A stretch of 12,421 nt of DNA from an uncultured Leucobacter sp. (GTDB lineage Bacteria > Actinomycetota > Actinomycetes > Actinomycetales > Microbacteriaceae), in NCBI GenBank assembly GCA_937872275.1, contig CALMSE010000155.1, positions 1 to 12,421 of the forward strand. Reading direction: 5' to 3'. A program made the translations under genes and the position numbers. This document shows, in pieces, positions 5,351 to 12,421 of this stretch (position 1 is its first letter; each line of letters begins with the position of its first letter). Below the pieces are notes generated by a model that saw nothing but the letters and a program-made list of their open reading frames with translations, had not been told where the DNA came from and did not search any database.

Positions 5351-6759
5351 ATCTTGCCCGGGTTCAGGAGCCCCTCGGGGTCGAAGAGCCCCTTGATGCC
5401 GCGCTGCAGCTCGAGCGAGTCGTCGCCCAGCTCGTCGCGCAGCCAGCGCGCCTTCAGCACCCCGATACCGTGCTCTCCGCTCAGCGTGCCGCCCAGTTCG
5501 ACGGCGGCGGCGAAGACCCGCGCGGCCGCCTCCCACACCCGCTCGGGCACCTCGCCGCCCGGCGTGCGCTCGTGGTCCGCGACGGCCAGGTGCGGGTGCA
5601 GATTGCCGTCCCCCGCATGGGCCACGGCCGGGATCGGGATGCCGAGATCCGCCTCGATGCGCGCGATCGCGGCGTACATCTCGCCGAGCCGCGACCGGGG
5701 CACGCAGACGTCTTCGATGAGCACGTCGCTGCCGGTCGGCAGCGCGGGGTTCATGGCCCGGCGCACCTCGAGCAGCGCCTCGCCCTCGTCCTCCCCCTCG
5801 AGCAGCAGCGACCGGCCGCCGAGTCCGGCGACCAGCCGCTCGACGCGATCCGCCGCGACCCGGGCTCCCTCCGCGTCCCACTGCGTGATGACGACGGCCG
5901 GCCCGAGCGGGGCCCCCTTGAGGGCGGCGAAGGGCCCCGGCAGCCGATCCGCCTCGAGATACTCGGTGATGGCGACCACGCAGCGCGGATCGAGCAGTTC
6001 CAGCAGCGAGGGCTGCTGCCCCTCGCGCTGGATCTCGGCGCACAGCCGCAGCGCCTCGCCCAAGGACGGCAGGATCGCGCCGAGCGTGACGGGCGGAACG
6101 CTCGGCCGCGGCACGAGCCGGAGGGTCGCCTCGGTGATCACGGCCAGGGTGCCCTCGCTGCCCGTGAGGAGCGCAGTGAGGTCGTAGCCCGTGACCCCCT
6201 TGATGGTGCGCCGCCCCGTGCGCAGCACGCGGCCGTCGGGCAGCACCGCGACGAGACCGAGCACGGCCTCCCGGGTGACCCCGTACTTCGCGCAGAGCAG
6301 CCCGCCCGCGTTCGTCGCGATGTTGCCGCCGATGGTCGAGATGGCGCGGCTCGCCGGATCGGGGGCGTAGCGCAGTCCGAGTCGCCTCGCCTCGGCGTCG
6401 AGCTCGGAGTTGATGACGCCCGCCTGCACCCGCGCGAGCTGATCGACGGGGTCGATCTCGAGGATCCGATCCATGCGCGCGAGCGAGAGCACGAGCTCCC
6501 CCTCCCCGGCCGCGGCACCCCCGGCCAGCCCGCTGCCCGCACCGCGCGGCACGACCGGCACGCCGTGACGCGACGCGAGGCGCAGTATCTCCGAGACCTC
6601 CTCGGTGCTCTCGGCCTCGGCGACGCCCACCGCCGTGCCGCGGGCGATGAGCCCGCTGCGGTCGGTGCGCATCTCAGCGAGCGATCCGGCGTCGACCACC
6701 CACCGCCGGCCGAGCAGGGCGCGGAGATCGTCGTGCAGGGCGGGGGCCTCGGCCGTCAT
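5341..6759 (-). CDS. FAD-binding oxidase/dehydrogenase of the GlcD/D-lactate dehydrogenase type
   Basis: A 472-residue flavoprotein of the PCMH/VAO superfamily, the length usual for GlcD-like 2-hydroxyacid dehydrogenases. The FAD domain spans about 38-215, with PVVPRGAGSGLAGGA (68-82), PDPASRAISTIGGNIATNAGG (133-153) and KGVTGYDLTALLTGSEGTLA (187-206). The C-terminal cap carries HAGDGNLHPHL (381-391), which is typical of metal or substrate-carboxylate binding in this family, and SGEHGIG (427-433). Expected reaction: oxidation of a D-2-hydroxyacid (D-lactate, glycolate or D-2-hydroxyglutarate) to the 2-oxoacid with electrons passed to a quinone or other acceptor. The substrate cannot be fixed from sequence. 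No GlcE or GlcF partner is nearby, which favours a single-subunit D-lactate-type enzyme. The ATG at 6759 comes 2 nt after the aspA stop, so translation is probably coupled. Confidence 0.88.
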   Translation of the reverse strand: MTAEAPALHDDLRALLGRRWVVDAGSLAEMRTDRSGLIARGTAVGVAEAESTEEVSEILRLASRHGVPVVPRGAGSGLAGGAAAGEGELVLSLARMDRILEIDPVDQLARVQAGVINSELDAEARRLGLRYAPDPASRAISTIGGNIATNAGGLLCAKYGVTREAVLGLVAVLPDGRVLRTGRRTIKGVTGYDLTALLTGSEGTLAVITEATLRLVPRPSVPPVTLGAILPSLGEALRLCAEIQREGQQPSLLELLDPRCVVAITEYLEADRLPGPFAALKGAPLGPAVVITQWDAEGARVAADRVERLVAGLGGRSLLLEGEDEGEALLEVRRAMNPALPTGSDVLIEDVCVPRSRLGEMYAAIARIEADLGIPIPAVAHAGDGNLHPHLAVADHERTPGGEVPERVWEAAARVFAAAVELGGTLSGEHGIGVLKARWLRDELGDDSLELQRGIKGLFDPEGLLNPGKMFL

Positions 6760-6761
6760 GC

Positions 6762-8219
6762 TCAGGCTTCTCCCCGATCCACGGCGACCTGCTCGATGAC
6801 ATCGGTCGTGGGCTCGATCCCCGCGAGCCGCGCCGGCTGCAGCATCTCGTCGAGCTGGGCCTGGTCCAGCAGCCCCCGGGAGACGACGAGCTCGCTCACC
6901 TTCGCGTTCGTCGCGAGCGCCTCCTTCGCGAGCTTCGCCGCCTCCGCGTAGCCGATGACCGGCGCGAGCGCGGTGATCACCGTCACCGAGCGCGAGACCG
7001 TGTCGGCGAGATGCGCCTCGTTCGCGGTGATGCCGTCGACGCAGTTGATGCGCAGCGTCTGGCAGGCACGCTCCAGCCAGGTGATCGACTGGAACAGCGA
7101 ATGCGCGATGATCGGCTCGAAGGCGTTCAGCTGCAGCTGCCCCGCCTCGACCGCCATCGACACGGTCACGTCGGAGCCCGCGACCGCGTACGCGACCTGC
7201 GAGACCGCCTCGGGGATCACGGGGTTCACCTTGCCCGGCATGATCGACGAGCCCGCCTGCCGCGCGGGCAAGTTGATCTCGCAGAGGCCCGCCTGCGGGC
7301 CCGAGGAGAGCAGCCTCAGGTCGTTCGAGATCTTCGAGAGCTTCAGCGCGCTGCGCTTGAGGGCGCCCGAGAAGGTGATGAACACCCCGGTGTCGCTCGT
7401 CGACTCGACGAGGTCGCGGGCCGTGACGAGCTCGAGCCCCGTGATCTCGCGCAGATGGCGGATCACCGCCTCGCGGTAGCCCTTGGGCGCGTTGATGCCG
7501 GTGCCGATGGCGGTGGCGCCCATGTTCACCTCGTGCAGCAGCTTGGCCGCCTCGGCGAGCCGCTCGATGTCCTCGCGCAGGGTCACCGAGAAGGCGGTGA
7601 ACTCCTGGCCGAGCGTCATCGGCACGGCGTCCTGCAGCTGGGTGCGACCCACCTTGATGATGTTCGCGAACTCGCGGCCCTTCGCCGCGAAGGAGTCCGC
7701 CAGCAGCTCGAGCTCGTCGAGCAGGCTGCGCAGGGAGAAGGCCAGGGCGATCTTGATGGCCGTCGGGTAGGTGTCGTTCGTCGACTGGCTGTGGTTCGTG
7801 TGATCGTTGGGGTTGATGAACGCGTAGTCGCCCTTGGGCCGGCCGGCGAGCTCGAGCGCCCGGTTCGTGATCACCTCGTTCGCGTTCATGTTCGTCGAGG
7901 TGCCCGCGCCGCCCTGCACGACGCCCACGACGAACTGGTCGTGCAGCATGCCGGTCTTGATCTCCTCGCAGGCCCGGTCGATGAGGGTCGCGCGCTGCTC
8001 GTCGAGCGCGCCGATCTCGAGGTTCGCGCGGGCCGCGGCCTGCTTGACGCAGGCGAAGGCGCGCACGAAGTCGGGGTAGACCGAGATCGGGCGGCGGGCG
8101 ATGGGGAAGTTCTCATGGGCGCGTGCCGTGTGCACCCCCCAATAGGCGTTCGCCGGGATCTCGACGCTCCCGAGGGAGTCGGTCTCGGTGCGGGTCTGAG
8201 AGGACATGAAATCGCTCAC
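6762..8219 (-). CDS. aspA: Aspartate ammonia-lyase (aspartase)
   Basis: A 485-residue cytosolic homotetrameric lyase, L-aspartate to fumarate plus ammonia. Family motifs in order: YWGVHTARAHENF (26-38), QGGAGTSTNMNANEV (102-116), NDHTNHSQSTND (138-149), GRTQLQDAVPMTLGQEF (191-207), and the mobile signature loop GSSIMPGKVNP (323-333) with the catalytic serine at 324 or 325. The Gln in GRTQ separates it from class II fumarase, which has GRTH there. Residues 355-368 (MAVEAGQLQLNAFE) also fit aspartase. Length and ends are normal. The GTG at 8219 is preceded by GGAG at 10 nt. An ATG at 8207 four codons later is an alternative. It follows the MFS gene by 61 nt and is tightly coupled to the FAD oxidase downstream. 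A weak TAGGCT -10 candidate overlaps the MFS stop. Confidence 0.93.
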   Translation of the reverse strand: MSDFMSSQTRTETDSLGSVEIPANAYWGVHTARAHENFPIARRPISVYPDFVRAFACVKQAAARANLEIGALDEQRATLIDRACEEIKTGMLHDQFVVGVVQGGAGTSTNMNANEVITNRALELAGRPKGDYAFINPNDHTNHSQSTNDTYPTAIKIALAFSLRSLLDELELLADSFAAKGREFANIIKVGRTQLQDAVPMTLGQEFTAFSVTLREDIERLAEAAKLLHEVNMGATAIGTGINAPKGYREAVIRHLREITGLELVTARDLVESTSDTGVFITFSGALKRSALKLSKISNDLRLLSSGPQAGLCEINLPARQAGSSIMPGKVNPVIPEAVSQVAYAVAGSDVTVSMAVEAGQLQLNAFEPIIAHSLFQSITWLERACQTLRINCVDGITANEAHLADTVSRSVTVITALAPVIGYAEAAKLAKEALATNAKVSELVVSRGLLDQAQLDEMLQPARLAGIEPTTDVIEQVAVDRGEA

Positions 8220-8257
8220 TGGTCATCGGCTCCAGGGTCGAGAGGGCGGCGGATCGC

Positions 8258-8283
8258 GCCGGTGCGGTACCGGCTCAAGCCTA
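8258..8283 (-). promoter_or_regulatory. MFS/aspA intergenic region: -10-like box and small hairpin
   Basis: On the minus strand TAGGCT (8283-8278) overlaps the MFS stop codon and is a possible actinobacterial -10 for aspA, but no -35 is recognisable at 17-18 nt. Just downstream a 6-bp stem with a 5-nt loop (GCCGGT 8258-8263, ACCGGC 8269-8274) could weakly terminate the MFS transcript or lie in the aspA leader. Confidence 0.3.
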
Positions 8284-9738
8284 CCGGCGTTCCTCGCGCT
8301 CGGGGTCGGCGCCTGGAGCCTCGCCGGCCGGGATCGGGCCCGTGAGGCCCTCGCTCAGCGGGCCGCTCTGCGGGGCGGAGCTCGGCTCGGAGAGGATGAC
8401 GGGGCCGCGCCGCAGCACCGAGATGGGCGCCGTGAGCGTCTCGCTCTGCGCCTCGCGCGCGGCATCGTCGTCGTCCGCGGGCGGGCGCCCGGCGTGGGTG
8501 ACGCTGAGCCGCCGCCCCGGGCCGAGGTGCAGCCGCAGACGGCGCTCGACCACGAGCCAGCCGAGGCCGATGAAGAAGGAGGCGATGCCGGCGAGGGCGG
8601 CGACGCCCAGGCCCCAGCGCGGGCCGAGGGCGTCGGAGACGGCTCCGACCACCGGGGCGCCGATGAGGGTGCCGCCCATGAGGATCGCGAAGTACAGCGA
8701 GAGCACCCGGCCGCGCACCGCGGGGTCGGTGGTCGTCTGCACGAAGGCGTTCGCCGTCGAGAGCAGCGTCGCGGTGCTGAAGCCGAGCAGCACGAGCGCG
8801 GCCGCGAAGGCCCAGAAGGTCGGCATGAGCGCGCAGGCGAGCGCGGCGAGACCGAAACCGCCCGCTGCGAGGATGACGGCGCGCAGGCGCGCGGCCGGTC
8901 GGCGGGCGACGAGCAGCGCGCCGCTCAGGGATCCGATCGCGAGGATCGAGGAGAGCAGCCCGTACTCCCCCGCGCCCCGCCCGAACTCGACGGCCATGGT
9001 CGAGGAGAAGACCGGGAAGTTCATGCCGAAGGCGCCGATGAGGAACACGATCGCGAAGATCACGACGAGATCGTGACGGCCGATCACGTAGCGGAAACCC
9101 GCGGCCAGCAGGCTCGCCTGCGACTCCCGCCCGCCGGAACCGGTCGGGCGGCGCGGGATGCGGATCGCGGCGAGCGCCGCCAGCATCGCGATGAACGACA
9201 CCGCGTTGATGACGAAGACCCAGCCCGAGCCGACGATCGCGATGAGCACCCCGGCGACCGCGGGGCCGACGAGGCGGGCGGAGTTGAACGAGGCCGAGTT
9301 CAGCGCGACCGCGTTCGAGAGGTTGTCGGTGCCCACCAGGTCCGAGACGAAGGCCTGCCGCGCGGGGGTGTCGAAGGCGTTCACCACGCCGAGCGCGAGG
9401 GCGAAGCCGTAGAGATGCCACAGCTGGGCGTGCCCCAGCACGAGCAGCAGCCCGAGCCCGAGGGCGAGCAGCATGAGCAGCGACTGGGTGACCATCAGCA
9501 CGCGGCGGCGGTCGAAGCGGTCGGCGACGACGCCGCTGAAGGGCACGAGCACGAGCTGCGGCCCGAACTGCAGCGCCATGGTGATGCCGACGGCGATGGC
9601 GTCGGTGTCGCTGAGCTCGGTGAGCACCACCCAGTTCTGCGCGGTCGCCTGCATCCACGCCCCGATGTTCGACACGAGCGCTCCGACGAACCAGATACGG
9701 TAATTGCGGATCGAGAGCGACCGGAACATGGCGGACAC
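8281..9738 (-). CDS. MFS transporter, EntS-like (MFS_3/DHA3) exporter with long C-terminal tail
   Basis: A 485-residue major facilitator. The opening SAMFRSLSIRNYRIWFVG, then ALVSNIGAWMQATAQNWVVL, and the motif-A loop GVVADRFDRRRVL (69-81) are typical of the EntS/MFS_3 group of putative exporters. Further family marks are VNAFDTPARQAFVSDLV (119-135) and VRGRVLSLY (341-349). About 11-12 membrane segments end near residue 397. The last 80 or so residues are hydrophilic, Pro/Ser/Glu-rich, contain DDDD, and look disordered; a shorter end is usual. The substrate is unknown. The start is uncertain. I chose the GTG at 9738, 11 nt after AGGAGG. A GTG at 9750 would sit on top of that site, and an ATG at 9729 is 20 nt from it. 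It follows the aromatic hydroxylase by 61 nt on the same strand, so it may export a related aromatic compound; that is inference only. Confidence 0.88.
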   Translation of the reverse strand: MSAMFRSLSIRNYRIWFVGALVSNIGAWMQATAQNWVVLTELSDTDAIAVGITMALQFGPQLVLVPFSGVVADRFDRRRVLMVTQSLLMLLALGLGLLLVLGHAQLWHLYGFALALGVVNAFDTPARQAFVSDLVGTDNLSNAVALNSASFNSARLVGPAVAGVLIAIVGSGWVFVINAVSFIAMLAALAAIRIPRRPTGSGGRESQASLLAAGFRYVIGRHDLVVIFAIVFLIGAFGMNFPVFSSTMAVEFGRGAGEYGLLSSILAIGSLSGALLVARRPAARLRAVILAAGGFGLAALACALMPTFWAFAAALVLLGFSTATLLSTANAFVQTTTDPAVRGRVLSLYFAILMGGTLIGAPVVGAVSDALGPRWGLGVAALAGIASFFIGLGWLVVERRLRLHLGPGRRLSVTHAGRPPADDDDAAREAQSETLTAPISVLRRGPVILSEPSSAPQSGPLSEGLTGPIPAGEAPGADPEREERR

Positions 9739-9768
9739 GGACTGAGGCACCTCCTGGGCTCGCCCCCA

Positions 9769-9796
9769 AGCCTATCCCCGCGCCGCGAGCCGCGGG
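9769..9796 (-). promoter_or_regulatory. Hydroxylase/MFS intergenic region: hairpin and -10-like box
   Basis: On the minus strand, just after the hydroxylase stop, a 6-bp stem (CCCGCG 9777-9782, CGCGGG 9791-9796) with an 8-nt loop could act as a weak terminator. It is followed by TAGGCT (9774-9769), a possible -10 that would place a transcript start near 9762, just ahead of the AGGAGG of the MFS gene. No -35 is evident, so both assignments are tentative. Confidence 0.3.
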
Positions 9797-9799
9797 CCC

Positions 9800-11554
9800 C
9801 TATCCGCGCGCGAGCACCGCCGCGAGCGCTGATCGCAGCGCCCCCGTCGCGTCCTGCGGCCGGCCGGGCTCGCGCCAGGCGATGACCCGGTCGGGGCGGA
9901 CGAGCAGCGCGCCCGCGTCGCCCATGCCGCGCAGCCGCTTCCAGTCGCCGTACACGTCGTCGTGCTCGCCCCGCGCCGCCACCTGCGCGACCCGGATCCC
10001 CATGCCGAACTCCTCTTCGACCGCCCGCACCGCCTCGCGCCAGTGCGCGTCGTCGATGCCCGTGACGAGCGTGAACCCGCCGCGCCCCACGATGTCGATG
10101 GTCGATGCCGGCGCGCTCCCCCGCTGGATGCGGGCGTGCGGGATGGGCGCGCCAGGGCGGGCCGACGGCGTCGAGTACAGCTCGGGATCGCGGCCGCTCC
10201 GCGGCCACTCGCTGCCGTCGTCGACGATCGCGTCCGAGCTGTAGCGCAGGTCGAACTCGACGCCGTGCGCGTTGAACTGGTAGTGCTGCAGCTGGATCGC
10301 GGCGTCGAGGGCCTCGCGGCGCGCGCTGCCCTTCTCGGTGGGCGAGAACAGCTCGTCGACGTTCTCCCAGCCCTCGGCGACCGACTGACCCGGGCGGAAG
10401 CCGAGCGCCTCGGCGATCGGCGCCATGTCGCCCACGCTCTTCATCGCCCGGTCGATGATCTTGCGGCCCATCGGCTGGCGCTCCTGCGTGTAGGTGTCGA
10501 GCAGTTTCGGCCCCGCGAGGCCCCGCAGCACGTGGGCGAGGCGCCAGGCGAGGCTGAAGGAGTCCTGCACCGAGGTGTTCGAGCCGAGGCCGTTGGCCGG
10601 CGGATGCCGGTGCGCGGCATCGCCGACGAGGAACGCGCGGCCCCGCTGGTAGCTCTCGGCCACCACGTGGTTGATCTGCCACTTCGACACCGACTTGATG
10701 TTCACGTCGACGCCGTCGTCTCCGATGGTGGATCGCACCCGCTCGACGAGCGCCTCCTCGCTGAGGTCGGGCTCGCCCTCGGCGGGGTCGTACATCGAGA
10801 GGTTGACCCACTCCGTGAAGGGGGTGACGCAGATCCAGGTGCCCGAGCCCACCCAGTAGTCGTTGCCCGGCTGGGTCATCCAGTAGAGCACGCCGGGCCG
10901 GTTCTCGCAGTACTTCGTGAGGTCGGCGTCGAGGAAGATGTTGAGGGCCGCGCCGAGGCCCGTCTCGCCCTGGTAGACGAAGCCGAGGCGCTCGCCCACG
11001 AGGCTGCGCGCGCCGTCGGCGCCGACGACGTACTTGGCCCGGATCACCGTCTCCGCGCCGGCGTCGTCGCGCACCAGGGCGCGCACGCCCGAATCGTCCT
11101 GCTCGATCTCGATGAGCTCGACGCCGAACCTGAGGTCGGCGTCCAGCCGCTCCGCGGCGGCGCGCAGCACGGGTTCGAGGCGGTGCTGCGGCGCGTTGCA
11201 CATGCGGCTCGGGCTGACGCTCTCGTAGTCCGCCCGGCGCTCGATGCTGCTGCCCCACGACTGCACCCGGGCGATCTCGGTGCCCGCGAAGCTCGTGGCC
11301 CAGACGTTGTTCGACATGAGCTCGTTCGGCGTCGCGATGGCGATCACCTCGTCCTCGACGCCCAGGTCGCGATAGACCTCCATGGCGCGCTGGTTCGTGA
11401 TGTGCGCCCGGGGCGTGCGCGCCGTCGAGTCGAACTTCGTGACGGTGATCGCGTCCACGCCGTAGCTCGCGAGGAGCGCTGACATGGTCAGCCCTGCGGG
11501 GCCGGCTCCGACGACGAGGACATCGGTGCTGATCTCTGATGCCGACAAATTCAT
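9800..11554 (-). CDS. FAD-dependent aromatic hydroxylase, 2,4-dichlorophenol 6-monooxygenase (TfdB)-like
   Basis: A 584-residue class A flavoprotein monooxygenase, which uses NAD(P)H and O2 to hydroxylate an aromatic ring. Rossmann motif GAGPAGLTMSALLASYGV (16-33), the DG motif VVGADGARSLVG (176-187) and the GD motif FLVGDAAHRHPPANGLGSNT (308-327) are all intact. The run GDAAHRHPPANGLGSNTSVQ is characteristic of the TfdB/phenol hydroxylase branch, as opposed to the antibiotic-modifying TetX or Rox branches. A thioredoxin-like C-terminal domain (about 465-584) fits the same branch. The real substrate is unknown; chlorophenol is only the nearest named relative. I chose the ATG at 11554, preceded by GGAGGGAG. 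The frame stays open to 11740, but the extra 62 residues look non-coding. No ring-cleavage enzyme lies in the window. The MFS exporter follows at 61 nt on the same strand. Confidence 0.88.
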   Translation of the reverse strand: MNLSASEISTDVLVVGAGPAGLTMSALLASYGVDAITVTKFDSTARTPRAHITNQRAMEVYRDLGVEDEVIAIATPNELMSNNVWATSFAGTEIARVQSWGSSIERRADYESVSPSRMCNAPQHRLEPVLRAAAERLDADLRFGVELIEIEQDDSGVRALVRDDAGAETVIRAKYVVGADGARSLVGERLGFVYQGETGLGAALNIFLDADLTKYCENRPGVLYWMTQPGNDYWVGSGTWICVTPFTEWVNLSMYDPAEGEPDLSEEALVERVRSTIGDDGVDVNIKSVSKWQINHVVAESYQRGRAFLVGDAAHRHPPANGLGSNTSVQDSFSLAWRLAHVLRGLAGPKLLDTYTQERQPMGRKIIDRAMKSVGDMAPIAEALGFRPGQSVAEGWENVDELFSPTEKGSARREALDAAIQLQHYQFNAHGVEFDLRYSSDAIVDDGSEWPRSGRDPELYSTPSARPGAPIPHARIQRGSAPASTIDIVGRGGFTLVTGIDDAHWREAVRAVEEEFGMGIRVAQVAARGEHDDVYGDWKRLRGMGDAGALLVRPDRVIAWREPGRPQDATGALRSALAAVLARG

Positions 11555-11645
11555 ACTCCCTCCATTGCGAGCGCTGCGAAGAGGAGTCGCGCGACGACCG
11601 CCCGCCCTGGCGCCGGACGCGCACCGGGTTCTTCCTTCGCTGCCG

Positions 11646-11660
11646 CCACCCCGCGGGTGG
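11646..11660. repeat. Inverted repeat CCACCC-CGC-GGGTGG
   Basis: A perfect 6-bp inverted repeat with a 3-nt centre, about 92 nt upstream of the hydroxylase ATG. It is the right size and place for a dimeric repressor operator, though it could equally be a short hairpin. No regulator gene is next to it in the window. Confidence 0.35.
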
Positions 11661-11746
11661 TGCTCATCAGTATGTCCGCGGGCTCCGCAGGACTGGACGC
11701 TCTGGCGGGAACGGGCAATGCCGCTGTCCCGAATCGTCAAGCGACG

Positions 11747-11760
11747 GCGTCGATCGACGC
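11747..11760. repeat. Perfect 14-nt palindrome GCGTCGATCGACGC
   Basis: The site is fully self-complementary and starts 4 nt after the HtpX stop codon in the direction of transcription. With no loop it is a poor terminator hairpin, and it looks more like a symmetric protein-binding site. In a genome this rich in GATCG/CGATC such palindromes do occur by chance. Confidence 0.4.
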
Positions 11761-11764
11761 GCGA

Positions 11765-12421
11765 TCAGAACTTGTCGCCCATGTCGAGCAGGCGGCGGAT
11801 GCGGTCCGGGATCGGCGGGTGCGTCGCGAAGAGCCGGGCCGCGAGGCCGGGCTTCAGCGGATCGGCGATCCACAGATGCGCCATGCTCGACTGCTGCTTC
11901 TGCAGCGGCCTGCCGTACTCGTTCAGCTTGTGCAGCGCGCTCGCGAGGGCCTCGGGGTGCCGGGTGGTGAGCGCACCGGTCGCGTCAGCGAGGTACTCGC
12001 GCTGGCGCGACACCGCGAGCTGCACGAGCGAGGCCACGATGGGCGCGACGATCATCGCCACGAGCCCGAAGATCAGGACGACCGGGTTGCCGTTGCTGTT
12101 GCGCCCGAAGAAGGCCGCGCGCATGAGCACGTCGGCGACCATGCCGACCGCGACCACGAGCCCGTAGACGATCATCGAGACGCGGATGTCGTAGTTGCGC
12201 ACGTGCCCGAGCTCGTGCGCCATGACGCCCTCGAGCTCGGCGTCGGTCATGACGTCGAGCAGGCCCGTGGTCGCCGCGACCATCGCGTGCTCGGGGTCGC
12301 GGCCCGTCGCGAAGGCGTTCGGCGCCGGATCGTTCACGATGTAGACCTGGGGCATGGGCGTGCCCGTCGTGATGCAGAGGTTCTCGACGATGCGGTAGAG
12401 CCTCGGGTTGTCGGCCTCGGT
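11765..12421 (-). CDS. htpX: HtpX-type M48 family membrane metalloprotease, C-terminal part (5' end beyond window)
   Basis: 218 codons of the 3' portion are present. The frame is open through position 12421, where it reads TEADNPRLYRIVENLCITTG, a standard HtpX stretch, so the methionine at 12355 is internal. HtpX is an inner-membrane zinc endopeptidase that degrades misfolded membrane proteins, usually about 290 residues, so roughly 70-75 residues, including the first membrane helices, lie outside. The zinc site is HELGH (fragment residues 69-73) with the third ligand Glu 142 in SRQREYLADA. MPQVYIVNDPAPNAFATG (23-40) is another family mark. Hydrophobic segments span about 81-102 and 112-138. 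The C-terminus (LFATHPPIPDRIRRL) is typical and complete. No missing catalytic residue is seen. Its promoter is outside the window. Confidence 0.93.
   Translation of the reverse strand, partial: TEADNPRLYRIVENLCITTGTPMPQVYIVNDPAPNAFATGRDPEHAMVAATTGLLDVMTDAELEGVMAHELGHVRNYDIRVSMIVYGLVVAVGMVADVLMRAAFFGRNSNGNPVVLIFGLVAMIVAPIVASLVQLAVSRQREYLADATGALTTRHPEALASALHKLNEYGRPLQKQQSSMAHLWIADPLKPGLAARLFATHPPIPDRIRRLLDMGDKF

Larger units (their letters stand above)
11555..11764. other. Intergenic spacer upstream of the hydroxylase with several inverted repeats
   Basis: This 210-nt stretch separates the HtpX stop from the hydroxylase start and carries no gene I can support. It holds three inverted repeats: CCACCC/GGGTGG around CGC (11646-11660), an 8-bp stem with one bulged A (11674-11693), and a 14-nt perfect palindrome (11747-11760). 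On the minus strand TTGACG (11740-11735) resembles a -35 at 5 of 6, but no fair -10 follows at 16-18 nt. CATACT (near 11674-11669) resembles a -10 but lacks a -35. The hydroxylase promoter should lie here, but I cannot place it. Confidence 0.5.

Noticed and set aside
5470..6951. A 493-residue plus-strand open frame across the oxidase and aspA
   Set aside because: It spans two genes with intact motifs on the other strand; a shadow.
6762..8219. Class II fumarase
   Set aside because: GRTQLQDAVP and MAVEAGQLQLNAFE are aspartase marks; fumarase has GRTH at the first site.
8206..9885. A 559-residue plus-strand open frame opposite the MFS gene
   Set aside because: Antisense shadow with biased Arg/Glu/Gly composition and no recognisable motif; the opposing frame has clear MFS motifs.
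9962..11482. A 506-residue plus-strand open frame opposite the hydroxylase
   Set aside because: Shadow of the FAD monooxygenase; no motif and typical antisense composition.
9800..11554. Tetracycline- or rifampicin-inactivating monooxygenase
   Set aside because: The GDAAHRHPPANGLGSN signature, 584-residue length and thioredoxin-like C-terminus fit the TfdB/phenol hydroxylase branch better; no resistance claim can be supported.
11555..11740. A 62-residue N-terminal extension of the hydroxylase
   Set aside because: No family resemblance, no ribosome site at 11740, and it would cross the inverted repeats; the ATG at 11554 has GGAGGGAG.

Overview
The window is very GC-rich, uses GTG/TTG starts, has short intergenic gaps, and carries an actinobacterial form of the HrcA operator CIRCE. 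Together with the gene content this points to a high-GC actinobacterium, most likely of the Microbacteriaceae type; that placement is inference. I see no mobile element, tRNA, rRNA or CRISPR array. It reads as ordinary chromosomal core with a modest accessory flavour, and I found no convincing undescribed defence or biosynthetic system.

Left end (1-302): the first ten codons of groES run off the left edge on the minus strand. Upstream is a clear CIRCE operator whose central spacer holds the -35 box of the groES promoter. Divergent from groES on the plus strand are a small proline-rich DUF4190-type membrane protein (303-674), a strong hairpin terminator, and a THUMP-like class I methyltransferase (784-1938).

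2039-3207: two tandem minus-strand paralogs of the DUF4190 type. They share the same N-terminal start motif and almost the same membrane core but have Pro/Ala/Gln-rich tails of very different length. With the plus-strand copy there are three family members in 3 kb.

3328-9738 (all minus strand): an NCS2 purine permease stands alone between two terminators. Reading in the direction of transcription, an MFS exporter (9738-8281), an aspartate ammonia-lyase (8219-6762), a GlcD-type FAD oxidase (6759-5341) and an FKBP peptidyl-prolyl isomerase (5289-4909) follow one another with gaps of 61, 2 and 51 nt. They end at a textbook intrinsic terminator at 4864-4892. Aspartase and the oxidase are almost certainly co-translated. 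Weak TAGGCT -10 candidates suggest internal promoters before the MFS and aspartase genes.

Right end: a TfdB-like FAD-dependent aromatic hydroxylase (11554-9800, minus) sits directly upstream of the MFS exporter. A 210-nt spacer with several inverted repeats separates it from the C-terminal three quarters of an HtpX-type M48 membrane protease (11765 to beyond 12421). Three proteostasis functions (GroES, FKBP, HtpX) lie in the window, but nothing in the sequence links them into one system.
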